Below, piece by piece: positions 33,149 to 44,340 of a DNA stretch of 64,000 bases. This DNA comes from Przewalskia tangutica (Eukaryota > Streptophyta > Magnoliopsida > Solanales > Solanaceae), in contig CM056724.1 of the NCBI GenBank assembly GCA_029844215.1, forward strand, positions 36,122,446 to 36,186,445. Direction: 5' to 3'. The notes under the pieces are model-generated. The model did not search any database and had not been told where the DNA came from. It saw nothing but the letters and a program-made list of their open reading frames with translations. Numbering within the stretch: the stretch's first letter is position 1; each line of letters starts with the position of its first letter. A program made the translations under genes and the position numbers.

Positions 33149-34052
33149 AGTGAAGCGGTAGATACAGGTATATCCTTAACCCTCTAGAGATTACCATGTG
33201 TGATATGATGATCTTATTATTGTGTGCTATGTACGGATAGCGTTGTGTTATTTGTGAGTTAGAAAACTTGGTTAGTTAAAAGGTAAGTATGGGGGTATGG
33301 AAGGTGTGAACCTTAGAATATTACACGTTGAGACCTTAGATGTAAGGCCGTCTTGAGAAAAAGATTTTACGGTTTGTCTTTGTCGAAACACTTGGTATGC
33401 GTGAAATGTATTGAGGGATTTTTCCTTGGGTTGTGTAAGATGAAAGTGGTAGCTTTCGTGACTCAGATATGTAAGGTTGTTCGGATCGGAACAAGAGTCC
33501 GTGCGACATGGGTCGGGTTGAGGACCATTCGGTCAACCCGCAGCCCGGTTTGGGGCGGGTCACCGAGGTGGTCCCGCAGTGTGATAGGGTCACGAGGTGC
33601 TAGGCCCAAGTTTAGGTAACCATCGATGAGTTCACGGATGTGTTCGACCAGATCGAATCGTGAAGGCCGGAATGGCCTCGAGGGAATTGAGGCTAGTAAG
33701 ATGACCAAGTTTGGAGGTTGTACTCGTGGTGTGGAAATTGAAGCGAATCGCGCGAACGTGTACTATGTAGAGTTCGGGTGCATGCGGCAAGTACGACGAG
33801 TAGCAGAAGCGAACATGTGTTATGAACTAAGTGATTATTCTTTCGCGAGGTGAAGATGCGGCGAGTATCCTTTAGACCTTGGGTGTGAGTTTTTGTGATG
33901 TTAGAGGTGATTCCTCGTTGGCTTGGGATTGTATGTTATACTATGGCCATTGATGGCATGATTGGTTTCGTAAGTATAAGAGTGAAGACTATACCTGGCC
34001 ATGTGTTTGGAGACTTGAAGGAACATTCGACGAATGTTTCTAAGGGGAAGAA
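33149..34052 (+). other. Element C non-coding region in place of pol
   Basis: Nine hundred bases without any protease, RT, RNase H or integrase motif. It aligns with both halves of A's non-coding region (16484-17055 and 17771-18140), but without A's integrase block. It ends with the hairpin AACATTCG-A-CGAATGTT (34022-34038), the purine run AAGGGGAAGAA and the LTR. C therefore cannot transpose by itself. Confidence 0.78.
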
Positions 34053-36647
34053 TGTTATACCCCGTAGTTCCGTGGTATGTATGTGAGGATGACGCACGAG
34101 AATACGCTGTAAATTTTGGAAAGAAAGAAATATGTGATTTTTCGACTAAAAGTTTCCGGTTTTGTGAAGAAAAAGGTTCGTTAACGGGAATGGATTCCCA
34201 GATTTGGTATTTGGACTTCTTGGATTATATTAGAATTTTGAGATTTTATTTTCGGAAATGGTCACGTGGGGCCCACGGGAGAAATTTACGGTTTTGTGGG
34301 GCCCGCTTTGTTTTTGAGATTTTCGGTATTTTGAATATTTTCGGAAGAAGAAATATTTTGGACGAGTCGGGGGCGACACGTGTCACCCCCATGTGTCACT
34401 TGGCCGAATTGGTGGGACAAGTGGCTAGCCACTTGTCCCCTTGGCCGAAATGTCCCAACAAGTGGCAAGCCACTTGTCTAGCAATTTCGTTGGCCATGTG
34501 GTGTGGTGGGACCCACACACACATGGCCCAATCTTGACCATACACTTGATAAGATCTTGGCCCTTGTTTCTTCTATAAATACCCCTTTAAGGTTGAAGAC
34601 TAATTCATCCCACACTTGAAGTTTTTTCAAGCAAAATACTCCCTCCCTTTTAGCTTGTTCTCGTCCCACCTTCCCCCACTTGTGTAGAAATACTTGGAGT
34701 ATTATTGTATAAATCCCAAATACCTTGGCCTAGTATCCCTAGTAGTATTCCAAAGTTATTTCAATACTAGGAGCCCTGAAATACTACTTTATTCCAATAG
34801 TCGCAAAGTGAAACCCTAGAAAATCTTCATAAGCTTGGTTGAAGTGTTAAGAGAAGTTGTTTAGAAACTTCTAAGGGTCGCTTGGAGCGGGTTGGAGCGT
34901 AAGGAGTTGGAGCTAAACGTTGCTCAGGATCGACTTATAATCTTGGATAATTTTGGGCTTATCGAGGTAATGATCTATGTCCCCCTATTGATTGGATATT
35001 ACATGTTGTTGTAGTTATACTTGAGTATATTATATTGGAAGGATGATTATAAAGGATTGAACTGTATTTACATTGGATTGTATTTACAGTAGACTTATGT
35101 AGTATTATTGTGAAGTAGAATTGTACACGTCCGGTTAGACGTATAATCCCCTGGGAGTTGTTGGCTCGGTAGCGGGCCTTGTTAGGGGAGGAGTTTTGTG
35201 TGATTGCGGGGGGGGGGGGAGGTGCTGCCGAATTTTCTGTAGAATAGGGAATCTTGCATTTAGAATATTCTACGAGGAGATCTAGGAGTTGATAGGTGTT
35301 TTGTGGCCTTTATAGGTTGCAGTACTACGAGTAGCGTATTCTACTTGAAGAGTGGAAACGCCAGCAGGTTACAAAGATCGTGGAACGCTTTGCTAATTGT
35401 CGATAATCGTCGCGAGGTATGTGAACCTCTTCCTATCTTTTCTAGCATGATTGTTGTGAACTATGTAGTACGGTGAGACGCATACGTGCTAAGTGATTTG
35501 GTTGGTTTAAAACATAAGGTGTTATAATAGCTTTATGGGAAGTTAGTTATAACGACTTTATGTAGGTAAAAGAATGGTTTATTGATTTTGAAAGTTAAGA
35601 GACTTGATCTTGAAAGATAAGAGACTTGACTTATAAGACTTGTTTTCGGAAAAAGAGAAGTAACTTGATTTTAAGTATAGGTTACTTGTTTTGAAAAGAG
35701 TAAGTTATTTGGGTTTTAAAAGAATACTTGTTGTTGTTTTAAAAGAAAGAAGACTTGTGGAATTGAAGAGTTTTTGGTTTAGAACATAAAGTGTTATAAC
35801 AGCTTTATGGGAAGTTAGTTATAACGACTTTATGGAAACAAAGGAATGGTTTTTATCTTTGGTTTTAAAATGGTAACTTGACTTTAAAAGAAGAAGTGTT
35901 TTGGTCTAAAAAGAAGGCATGGTATTGTCTTAATTTGGTTTAAAAAGGAAAGTTTGGAAGTTGTATTGGTTTAATTAAAATGTTAGTCACTTTATTTTGA
36001 TACTACGGGTATCGGGTGACCTTTGTAAAAGAAATGGATCTTTTAAAAAGAATTTAACGTACGTAGTACTTTGGGGTCAAAACCTGGACTTTGTCATAAA
36101 ATGAAAGTACCTTGAGTTGTGTGTAACTTGCCTATGTTTGCGTGTGATAGCCTTGTTGTGCAAGTGTTGTATCCTTATGTTACCGCTGCCTCTCATGGAG
36201 GGCCGGTCATGTTGTTCTTGATTGATGGACTCATCGACACGTTGGGTGGCCCACGTATGGTTCCATTAGATTATTATTCCATGGACTAGCTCTCCATGAG
36301 GTTTTACCGATTCGGCTTGGTATCCGTAGTGGCTCGCACTTGTCCCCAAGTCGTGGTTGTTTCGCTTGGTATCCGTAGTCGCCTTCATACTTGCCCCGCT
36401 CGCCAGTGACGGTCTCGTGATTCGCCAGTATTCGTAGTTAGTTCGTGATTGCCGCCACCGCGCGCGCAGCTTGGTATCCGTAGTTGGCTTTCGACTTGCC
36501 CTGGGTCACCGTGGTATGGTTATGTAGATTTGTTGGTACGCCTTGGTATCCGTAGTTGGCTTCAGATTGCCGGCCCGCCGAGGATGCGCTTGGTATCCGT
36601 AGTTAGCCTTCAGATTTGCCTGCACGGTTGTTATGACACAGGTGGGA
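34053..36647 (+). repeat. Element C 3' LTR (right end truncated)
   Basis: Starts TGTTATACCCCGTAGTTCCG. TATA box TATAAATA at 34574-34581, then CTTGGATAATTTTGGGCTTA with CGAGGTAA at 34963-34970. A G-run lies at 35210-35219. An internal duplication of a ~75-bp block around AGCTTTATGGGAAGTTAGTT lies at 35500-35580 and again at 35775-35850. It stops at 36647 (GACACAGGTGGGA), about 0.7 kb before its natural end, where an opposite-strand LTR fragment begins. Confidence 0.83.
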
Positions 36648-37099
36648 TGTCACGCTCAACCTCAAGCCTGGATCGTGCCCTACCCGGGCACCTTCTACCT
36701 TAACAACACAAGTAAATCGCGAAATTAAATAACACCTCTTTTTTTAAACCAACGACGCAAGCGGCAAAGCCGATGCGCCGCCATATATACATAAACAAAA
36801 GACACTACACCGCATACGAGTCCAAGCCCATATATGAATACAGCACTTCTAAGAGTTTTATCAAATATGACGACAAGGCCCCGCCGCACCCATAATCAGA
36901 CAAAAGTCTGCATCGAAAGAACTTATACCAAAAAGATAAACTCCCAACGTATGAGCTATCCAAAACTCGAAAGCAGGTCCTACACCGCCGATCACCAAAC
37001 AACAGACCTAAACTCGCAGATTTAACGCAGCCTCCGGCGAGGTCAGTACGAAAAATGTACCAAGTATGTGAACAATAAGTACTGTAATAAAATCATAAC
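36648..37099 (-). repeat. LTR end fragment of another Tekay-like element, - strand (element E)
   Basis: On the - strand it ends GGTTGAGCGTGACA at 36648. Before that it has GTGCCCGGGTAGGGCACGAT, GGTGCGGCGGGGCC and CACATACTTGGTACATTTTT. These are the counterparts of the last ~450 bp of the other Tekay LTRs (GGTGCCCGGGGTAAGGCAC, TGGCGGGGCCCC, CACATACTTGGTACCGTT). The rest is cut off by element D at 37100. Primer-binding site and interior are absent. Confidence 0.75.
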
Positions 37100-39922
37100 T
37101 GTTACACCCCGTAATTACAGGACATGCCTTAAGAACGTAGGTAAGAACTCACAAATGTTAAGGATTCGAGACTTGTAAAAATTTATCGGAAATTATGAAA
37201 TTGTCGGAAAAACATTGTGTTGTGTCGAATGGGAGGCGACACGTGTCACCCCTTAGATGATGCCTTGGTCGAAATGTGCAAGGCATGAAGGTCATTGACC
37301 TTTGTTGCAAGACAAGTCTTGCAACTTGTGTAGCATGACAATCTTGACCAAGTCAATTAGTCAATAAGTCTTGACTTACAAAGAGCTTATCCAAGCCTCA
37401 CATTTGGTTATATCTTGACCATACTTTACTCTATATAATACTAGTAGTGCTAGAGAGAGCCAACACTTAGAAAATTTCACACAAAAATTGGAAGAACATA
37501 GGCATAAGCTCTGTTCACTTAGCAAAAGAAGGAAAAAATTTGTTCCTTGTTCTTTTAATTCCCACTTTAAACCAAGGTTCTTAGGTGTATTGTAAACACA
37601 TCTCAATAGAAAAATCTTGGAAAAAGATTGTTTACTGTTAGTCGCAAACTAAAACCTGGTCTTTCTAGGTTTTATTGAAGACTTGAAGGATAATTCTTGG
37701 TGTTGTTCTAAGGGTCTCAAATGCGGATTGAAGTGTCTTGGAGAGGCTATAAACTACTAAGGAGCGACTGGATGGAGTGGATTAAGAATCATTGAGGTAT
37801 AATCTTGTTCTTTGAAAGTATTACAAGATTATTTATTTTGTTGTTAGCTTTGTATGTTGCAAGCATGGAGTTGTTATCTTGAGGTTAAGGATTATGGATT
37901 GATTATAGCCATGGAACCGAAATGTAATGTAAGCCATGATTAAGTTGAATTACAATTTAATCGTGTTAGAACCGCGCATGTCATCGACTTAAGGATTATG
38001 GTTATTATAATCAAATGCGACTTGATATCACGTTATGCTACAAATTTGGTTTGAATTATAATTGTGAGCCAATCGGGTCATTTAGTTAGTCATTTGTATC
38101 GACTACCTTCTATATAATTGTGAGCCAATTGGCAATGCTTAGTTAGTCATTTGCATTGGATTATCTTCTATATTGTTGTGAGCCAATCGCTGTTTGGTTA
38201 TTGTATTTCGACCTTGGAAAAGGTGGCAAAGTAAGTAAAAACAAAGGAGGTGTCATTCCGATTTTCCGTAGAATTTAGAGACTTAACCCTTATTATATTA
38301 TACGAGTGTAGTAAGGCCTTAATAGACGAATTTTGAATATTATAGGTTGACATACAACGGGCGGGACATTGTACTTGGCAAGTGGTCGATCCCGGCGAGG
38401 TATGTAGAACTTTTCCTATCCTTCGAGCATGACTAGTTTCACGATATAGTACGGTAGACGACAAGACTATGACATTCTTTACTTGTTTTATGAAATGCCA
38501 AGTCGGGTGAGTTAGAGATTAACTCACTTCTTTGAGAATATTAAAGATGCCTTAAGTCTTGTTAAAGATAAGGGACTTGAAGAATTATAAAGTATGTGAT
38601 ACTTGTGTCGCTTTAACGATAAGTCCCTCGATAGGAAATGGTACTTGACTAAGGTATAAAGTGAATATAACGACTTTATGGGAGTTGTTTTTATTGTCTT
38701 TATGGAAAGATACATCACTTGTTTTAACTAAGGCAATTTGGTTTTTTAGGCATCAATTGCCTAAGGTTTATTAAGAAATGAGTCACTTGATTTAGAAACC
38801 TAACTTTATTTCTAAAGCGGTGTTGTGACTTGCCTTGAAATGTAATTTGGACTTGATACTAGGATTAATAGTATCTTGGAAGTTTTCTACTAAAAGAGTC
38901 ATTTGTTTTAAAGAATGAAGTACGTAGTACTGGGTTAACTCCTGATTTTTATAAAAGACATGTTAGTGCCTGGATAAACTAAAAGGAGAGTGTCTATATA
39001 TATGTAACAAGAATAATAAAAGTTAGTGGATTTTCTTAACTTGCTTATTTATTATTATGCCGGGTGCTTATGTTACGTGATAGCCTGATTTGTGCTAGTG
39101 ATATATTATTCGTCATGGTCATTCCCTGCTTGTGGCATTGCATATGTCCGTGGATTTGCTACCCACGATGCGAGGAATACCTCACGCGAGTCCGTAGGGC
39201 TTATGCGGTGAAATAGTCCCACGCGGGCGGTCCAAATTTACGCGAGGAATACCTCACGCGAGTCCGAAAGGGCTTACGCGTGAAATAGTCCCACGCGAGG
39301 AATGCCTCACGCGGGTCCACAGGACCTATGCGGGTGAAATAGTCCTGCGAGTAAGTCAAATCCTATTTTTTTGTTGTAAGGATACCCTTATTTTGCTCTC
39401 ATGTTAGTAAGGCACGTGGCATCGTAATTTGATTATCATACATGTCTCCGACTTTGATTTAGATTTATGATGTAATTACAAGATTTTCCGCTTTGCATAC
39501 TTAGTACATATCAGGTAATCGAATTTCCTGGGCCGCGCTCACGCCGCAGAGTGGTAAGGTGTCATGGATCCACACTCTAGGATCGCTTATCGACGCCTAA
39601 GCTCCATCCTCCGAGGCTTGTCTTTCTTTGGTACGCCTTGTCCCCGATATTGTAGATTATGTACATTCAGGTATGGCGGGAACCCGCCCCGCCACGCTGT
39701 TATTCCTGAGGTCTATATTCACCTATGTGGTTGGGTCAGTAAGAACCGAGTTGTAAGTTGTACTTTGACTTTGTTTATATTATGGAAGCGCGCCTTTATC
39801 GCCAGCCCGTGTTGTTATATTATGTACACATGTGTTTATGTTGTGTATTTTCCGCTGCTATTCTCTCGACGATACCCGAACGGGTGCCTGTAGGTACCGC
39901 CGCGCCCGGTCGGGTCGTGACA
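37100..39922 (+). repeat. Element D 5' LTR
   Basis: TATATAAT box at 37432-37439. Three tandem copies of a TGTGAGCCAATTGG unit (AGTTAGTCATTTGCATTGGA between them) lie at 38060-38200, and the same repeat lies at 45808-45960 in the 3' LTR. A CG-rich array at 39165-39355 has about three ~62-bp units with GCGAGGAATACCTCACGCG and GTGAAATAGTCCCACGCG. The end is followed by AAAGTGGTATCGTGAGCGCT. Confidence 0.87.
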
Positions 39923-40124
39923 AAAGTGGTATCGTGAGCGCTAGTCTCTGAAAGTGTCTACGCACCGTGTTCAGTAGAGTCTTGATTATCTGTGTCAGGC
40001 ACCACATCTATAATCAGGAGGCTACAGGACATTTAGGATTGGTTTCCATTCTTCTCTCTCTGAGATCGTGCAGTAGAGCTGCCTTATTAGGTTGAATCCT
40101 CTCTGACCTCTTCTTATGAAACAC

Positions 40125-41350
40125 ATGCCTCCACGAAAGCTACCAGGCCCGTGAGGCAAAACAGCAGGAGTCGCTAGCGGACTGCAGGGTTACACTGCTC
40201 AGTACGCACTATGCCTAAGGTAGAGGCGGTCGTGAGTTCACCACGCCGCAGCTTTAGAGAACCGAGAGCGGCAGAGCTCAGAGGTTCCGCACTGCACTCC
40301 TCCAGCCTCACCACCACCGAGTATAGAGACTACGGGAGCGATTCGGTTATTGACCAAGATAGTAGCCGGCAACACGACAGAGCAGCAAATTTCACCCTAG
40401 AGCCGATGGGCCATGGATTAGGGATTTTCTCGGGATGTCATCCACCCGAGTTTTATGGTTCGAGGTCCGATGAGGATCCGCAAGAGTTCGCTCGACAAAT
40501 CGACCATGCAGTCCTTAGGGCTTCAGAGACAGAGTTCGCTACACTAGCCTCTTACCGGCCAGCGCGATATTGCGTTGAACCGGTTTGAGTCGTGGTTGCT
40601 TTCGAGAGGTGATGATGCTCTTCCAAATGTTTGGGAGGAGTTTACAGAGGCCTTTATGGATCACTTTTACCTCCCGAGACGAGGAGAGCCCTGTAGACAG
40701 ATTTTTGACTCTTGCGCGTAACAGGAGGATCTGCAGTGAGTACACTGAGTTTGACTCTGGCTGTGCATGCTCACACTATTGTAGCTAGCATGGCGGATAG
40801 AGTTCATCACATGTGATGGGCTAGACCGTCATATGATTACAAAGATGTTTGGGGGTGGCTCTTCACCTTATGGACATTGCTAGACGCAGCCTATGCTCGT
40901 GGATGAGGATAGAGAAAGGAGGACCAGATTGACGCAGCCACCAAGAGGCCGTGACATCGTGGTCTCAGGCGCGCTTCGAGGCGACAGCTCGCAGCAGACC
41001 GGGTCCACTTTCCACCAAAGACAGAGTGCTCCGCCACGGCCGCGCGTGAGGTCCGATCAGCAGGTCACCGTGAGCAGTCGTGGCTCCGTGTCTTCTGGTT
41101 TCGTGAGGCGTAGATCTCGCCGATCGAGACCACCCACACCTCGGTGTGCTCGACGCAGATCTCACCGTGCGAGTGTCGTGTTCTCGCGGAGGTTGTTACT
41201 CTTGTGGCCACCGGGCCACTTGAAGAGAGATTTCCGCCCAGAGGCAAAGACGGGTAGTACAAAGACCGCCGACGGATCGGGCTTGTCGGGTCTTCTCCTT
41301 CAGGTTATGCGCCCGAGGCGTAGTACTCACGACGGGCAGCCGCGATAGAG
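40125..41350 (+). pseudogene. Element D gag
   Basis: ATG at 40125 (ATGCCTCCACGAAAG) gives the family N-terminus. The frame at 40211-40588 contains FSGCHPPEFYGSRSDEDPQE, then a run on RASETEFATLASY, typical of Tekay gag. The next piece (40560-40710, shifted) gives LNRFESWLLSRGDDALPNVW and EEFTEAFMDHFYLP. The zinc knuckle at 41195-41240 (CYSCGH, then a one-base slip, then the HLKRD counterpart) is present but frameshifted. Confidence 0.84.
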
Positions 41351-41439
41351 GTCGTGGTGGTGGTTCTAGTTCTAGCGTTCCACAGAAACGCATATATTCT
41401 CTAGCCAGCCGCCAGGATCATGAGTCTTCCCCTGACATC

Positions 41440-41935
41440 GTCACAGGTACAGTACTGATTTCACGTGATGTTTATGCATCGATAGATCCGGTTCTACCTT
41501 GTCCTATGTGTCCCCTCTTATCATGTAAAATCGGGATAGAGCCGGTGTCGATAGAGCCGCTTGAGGTAGCTACGCCAGCTGGTGATTCTGTTAGCCGAGC
41601 GTGTTTAGAGGTTGTCCTATTTATTTACGCCGTTAGACCTCGCAGACTTGATAGAGCCGAGATGACGATTTTGATGTCATTATGGGTATGGACCGTCGTT
41701 GGCTTCGTTATGCCAACGCTGATTGTAGGGACAGTTGGTTCGGTTCAGTTTCTGGCGAGCCGCTTATCGAGTGGAGGCAACACAATACGCCGAGAGGTAG
41801 GTTTATTTCTTACCTCAAGGCTAGGAAGATGGTGCGTAGCGGTACATCTATCATCCGGCGGGTATTTGATACAGAGGTCGAGCGCCCTTCACCAAGCATC
41901 GTGGTTAGGGAGTTTGCGATGTGTTCCCGCATGAT
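41440..41935 (+). pseudogene. Element D protease and linker
   Basis: ISRDVYASIDPVLPCPMCPL corresponds to the protease motif (relatives: YALIDPGSTLSY). The Asp is kept and the Gly lost by an indel. Then IGIEPVSIEPLEVATPAGDS and, shifted, MGMDRRWLRYANADCRDSW, EWRQHNTPRGRFISYLKARK and MVRSGTS. This segment leads to the RT. Confidence 0.75.
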
Positions 41936-42800
41936 CTTCCGTATCCTCCCGAGGAGATCGAGTTTTGTATTGACACGCCGCACACTCGACCTATTTCCAT
42001 TCCGCCATACGTGATGGCACCCGCCGAGTTGAGGAGTGAAGGACCACCGAAAGATTTGCCGAGAAAGGCTTTATCGTGCCTAGTGTATCTCCCCGGGAGC
42101 GCCTGTTGTTTGTGAAGAAGAAGGATGACGCCACAGCGTATGTGTTGACTACAAAATGAATAAGGTAACCATTAAGAATAGGTACCCTCCCCGTGATTGA
42201 TGATTTGTTTGACCAGCCAGTGTGGTGCGAGGTGTTTTCAAAGATAGACTGCGGTCCGTTATCATCGTGTTCGAGTTCGAGAGGCGACATCCCAAAGATC
42301 GCATTCAGACCCAGACGGGCACTATGAGTTCGTGGTTATGTCTTTCGGTTTGACCAACGCCCAAATGTATTTATGGATTTGATGAACCGTGTTCAAGCCA
42401 TTTTGGATACATTTGTGATTGTATTCATTGATGACATCCTCGTGTATTCACGGACAGAGCGGAGCATGCAGATCACTCGGCGATCAGATTGGGATTCTCT
42501 CGAGCCGCAGCTATTCGCCAAGTTCTCCAAGTGTGAGTTTTGGTTGGCCTCGATGGCATTCCCGGGCATATTATCGGGCCGACGGTTCGCAGGATACGGC
42601 AAAGATCGAGGCGCCAAGTCTTGGCCGAGGCCTACTACTCCGACCGAGGTGCGCAATTTCTTAGGACTAGCGTTATTATCGTAGGTTTGCGAGCGCTTGC
42701 TTCGATTTCAAAGACCGCTGACTAGTCGACTCGTGGCGCCAAGTTCCAGCGACGAGGTCATGAAGGGTTTCCAAATGTTGAAGGAAAGGTTGACTACACC
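41936..42800 (+). pseudogene. Element D reverse transcriptase
   Basis: PEEIEFCIDTPHTRPISIPP and YVMAPAELRSEGPPKDL lead into the palm. Shifted pieces follow: PRERLLFVKKKDD-like near 42093-42130, NKVTIKNRYPLPVIDDLF near 42160-42210, FVVMSFGLTNA near 42330-42362, and the active-site motif FIDDILVYSR at 42424-42453 with both aspartates. Then FAKFSKCEFWL at 42510-42545 and PTTPTEVRNFLGLA at 42630-42675. At least six frame changes. Confidence 0.86.
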
Positions 42801-43200
42801 CGCCTACTCTTCCGGAGGGTTAGACGGCACGTGATCTATCGCGATGCCTCTGCATCGGGCCAGGTGTGTTTTGACGCAAAGACGGCAAGGTTATAGCCTA
42901 TGCTTCCCGGCAGTTACGGAAGCATGAGAGGAATTACCCTACCCATGACTTAGAGAGTTGGCCGCAGTTATACATGCCTTGAAGATTTGGAGACATTATT
43001 TGTACGGGGTTCATGTGGATATTTATACAGACCACAAGAGCCTCCAAAGATATCTTCAAAGCGTATGAGTCAACTTGAGACAGAGACGGTGGTTAGAGTT
43101 GCTGAAAGATTATGATGTTGATATTCTATACCATCCGGGGAAGGCCAACGTAGTTGCTGATGCCTTGAGTCGTAGATCGATGGGGATCCTATCAGAGGTA
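42801..43200 (+). pseudogene. Element D RNase H
   Basis: Shifted counterparts of YRDASASGQVC, YASRQLRKHERNYPTHDLE, WRHYLYGVHVDIYTDHKSLQ (43000-43040; the TDHKSL motif is intact here) and LKDYDVDILYHPGKANVVAD, then ALSRRS near 43170. The domain is complete in order but not in one frame. Confidence 0.83.
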
Positions 43201-43400
43201 CATGCCAGAGAAACAGACACGGTCCGCCGATCCACCGCTTAGCGAGCCTGGGGTTCGATTGATCGATACCGACGATAGCGAGCACGGGTTCGTGAGGTTG
43301 CCGAGTCTTCCATCGTTGATGAGGAAGAGGCGACGCTGAGGACCCAAAGTGTTGGTACGGCATGCGACTCTTCGGGAGGAGAAGAGTCTATTCGAGGTAA

Positions 43401-44340
43401 TACCACTTGGTGCCGAGATTTGAAGGCGGTTGTGTTTTCCCGATGTATCAGACTTCGCAACAGATTCTCGTGGAGGCACACAACGCCGATATTCTATTCA
43501 TCCGGTCGACCAAGATGTACCATGACCTCGATGTTTGTATTGGTGGGATGGCCCGAAAAGGACGTGGCAGTTTTGTCGCACGTTGTCCTAATTGCCAAGC
43601 AGTCAAGGTCGAGCACCGTGAGGCCCAGGTTTATCGCAGCTATCGAGATTCCGACTGGAAGCCGAGATGATCAACATGGACTTTGTTACAGGTTACCTCG
43701 CACTCGCAGGAAATACGACTCCATTTGGGTTATTGTTGACAGTCGAAAATCAGCCCATTTCCTTCCAAATCGGACGCGTTTTGGTGAGGACTATGCCGAT
43801 TGTACATCGTGAGATTGTGAGGTCGCACGGTGTCCCAAAGGTCGATTATTTGGATAGGAGCCCGCTTTCGGCTAACTTCCTGAGGTCTTTCCGAAGGGTT
43901 TGGGGACACAGTGAGTCTCGAGACATCATTTCATCCTCGGGTGACGGCAGCGAGCGCACTATCCGCACAACGAGGATATGTCGCGAGCTGCGTGATTGAT
44001 TTCGATGGTAGTGGGAGGATCATTTGCCTCTTGGAGTTTGCTTACAACAACTACCATTCCAAGATACGATGGCGCCATACGAGGCTTTATATGGCGAAAT
44101 GTAGATCGCCGATTGGCTGGTTCGACGTGGCGAGGTACGATTAGTTGGCGCACTTGGTACAACAGCGGTTGATAAGGTGAAGCTTGTCCGAGAGATTAGC
44201 TCGTAGTGGCGAAGTCATACGCGGATAATCGGCGTCGGCATTTGGAGTTTCGTGTGGCGATTGGGTCTTGAAGGTGTCACCCATGAAGGTGTGATGAGAT
44301 TCGGTAGAAGGGAAACTCCCAAGGTACATCGGGCCCTACC
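43401..44340 (+). pseudogene. Element D integrase
   Basis: Zinc-binding region: KMYHDL (43514-43532), then RCPNCQAVKVEHREA (43580-43625), giving the C-x2-C half. Core: NMDFVTGYLALAG... and, in another frame, LPRTRRKYDSIWVIVD; then SAHFLPNRT and FGEDYAD. The second catalytic Asp region (43840-43890) reads VDYLDRSPLSANFLRSF in place of an ISDRGxxFTANFWRSF-type motif. C-terminal pieces: LLEFAYNNYHSKI and KCRSPIGWFDVARYD (44020-44142). Confidence 0.85.

Larger units (their letters stand above)
12069..36647 (+). mobile_element. Nested Tekay-type Gypsy composite: C containing A containing B
   Basis: Element C is the outer element: 5' LTR pieces 12069-12372 and 30871-31722, interior 31723-34052, 3' LTR 34053-36647 (truncated). 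Element A (12373-30870) sits in C's 5' LTR. Element B (20324-29958) sits in A's 3' LTR. Continuity is direct. The C LTR series reading GGTATCCGTAGTTGGCTT runs up to 12372 and resumes at 30871, as in C's uninterrupted 3' LTR at 36380-36500. A's LTR breaks at 20323 (AAAGGGGTTT) and resumes at 29959 (GTTTCC...GTGCTTATG), as in A's intact 5' LTR at 14557-14580. So C is oldest and B youngest. Confidence 0.85.
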
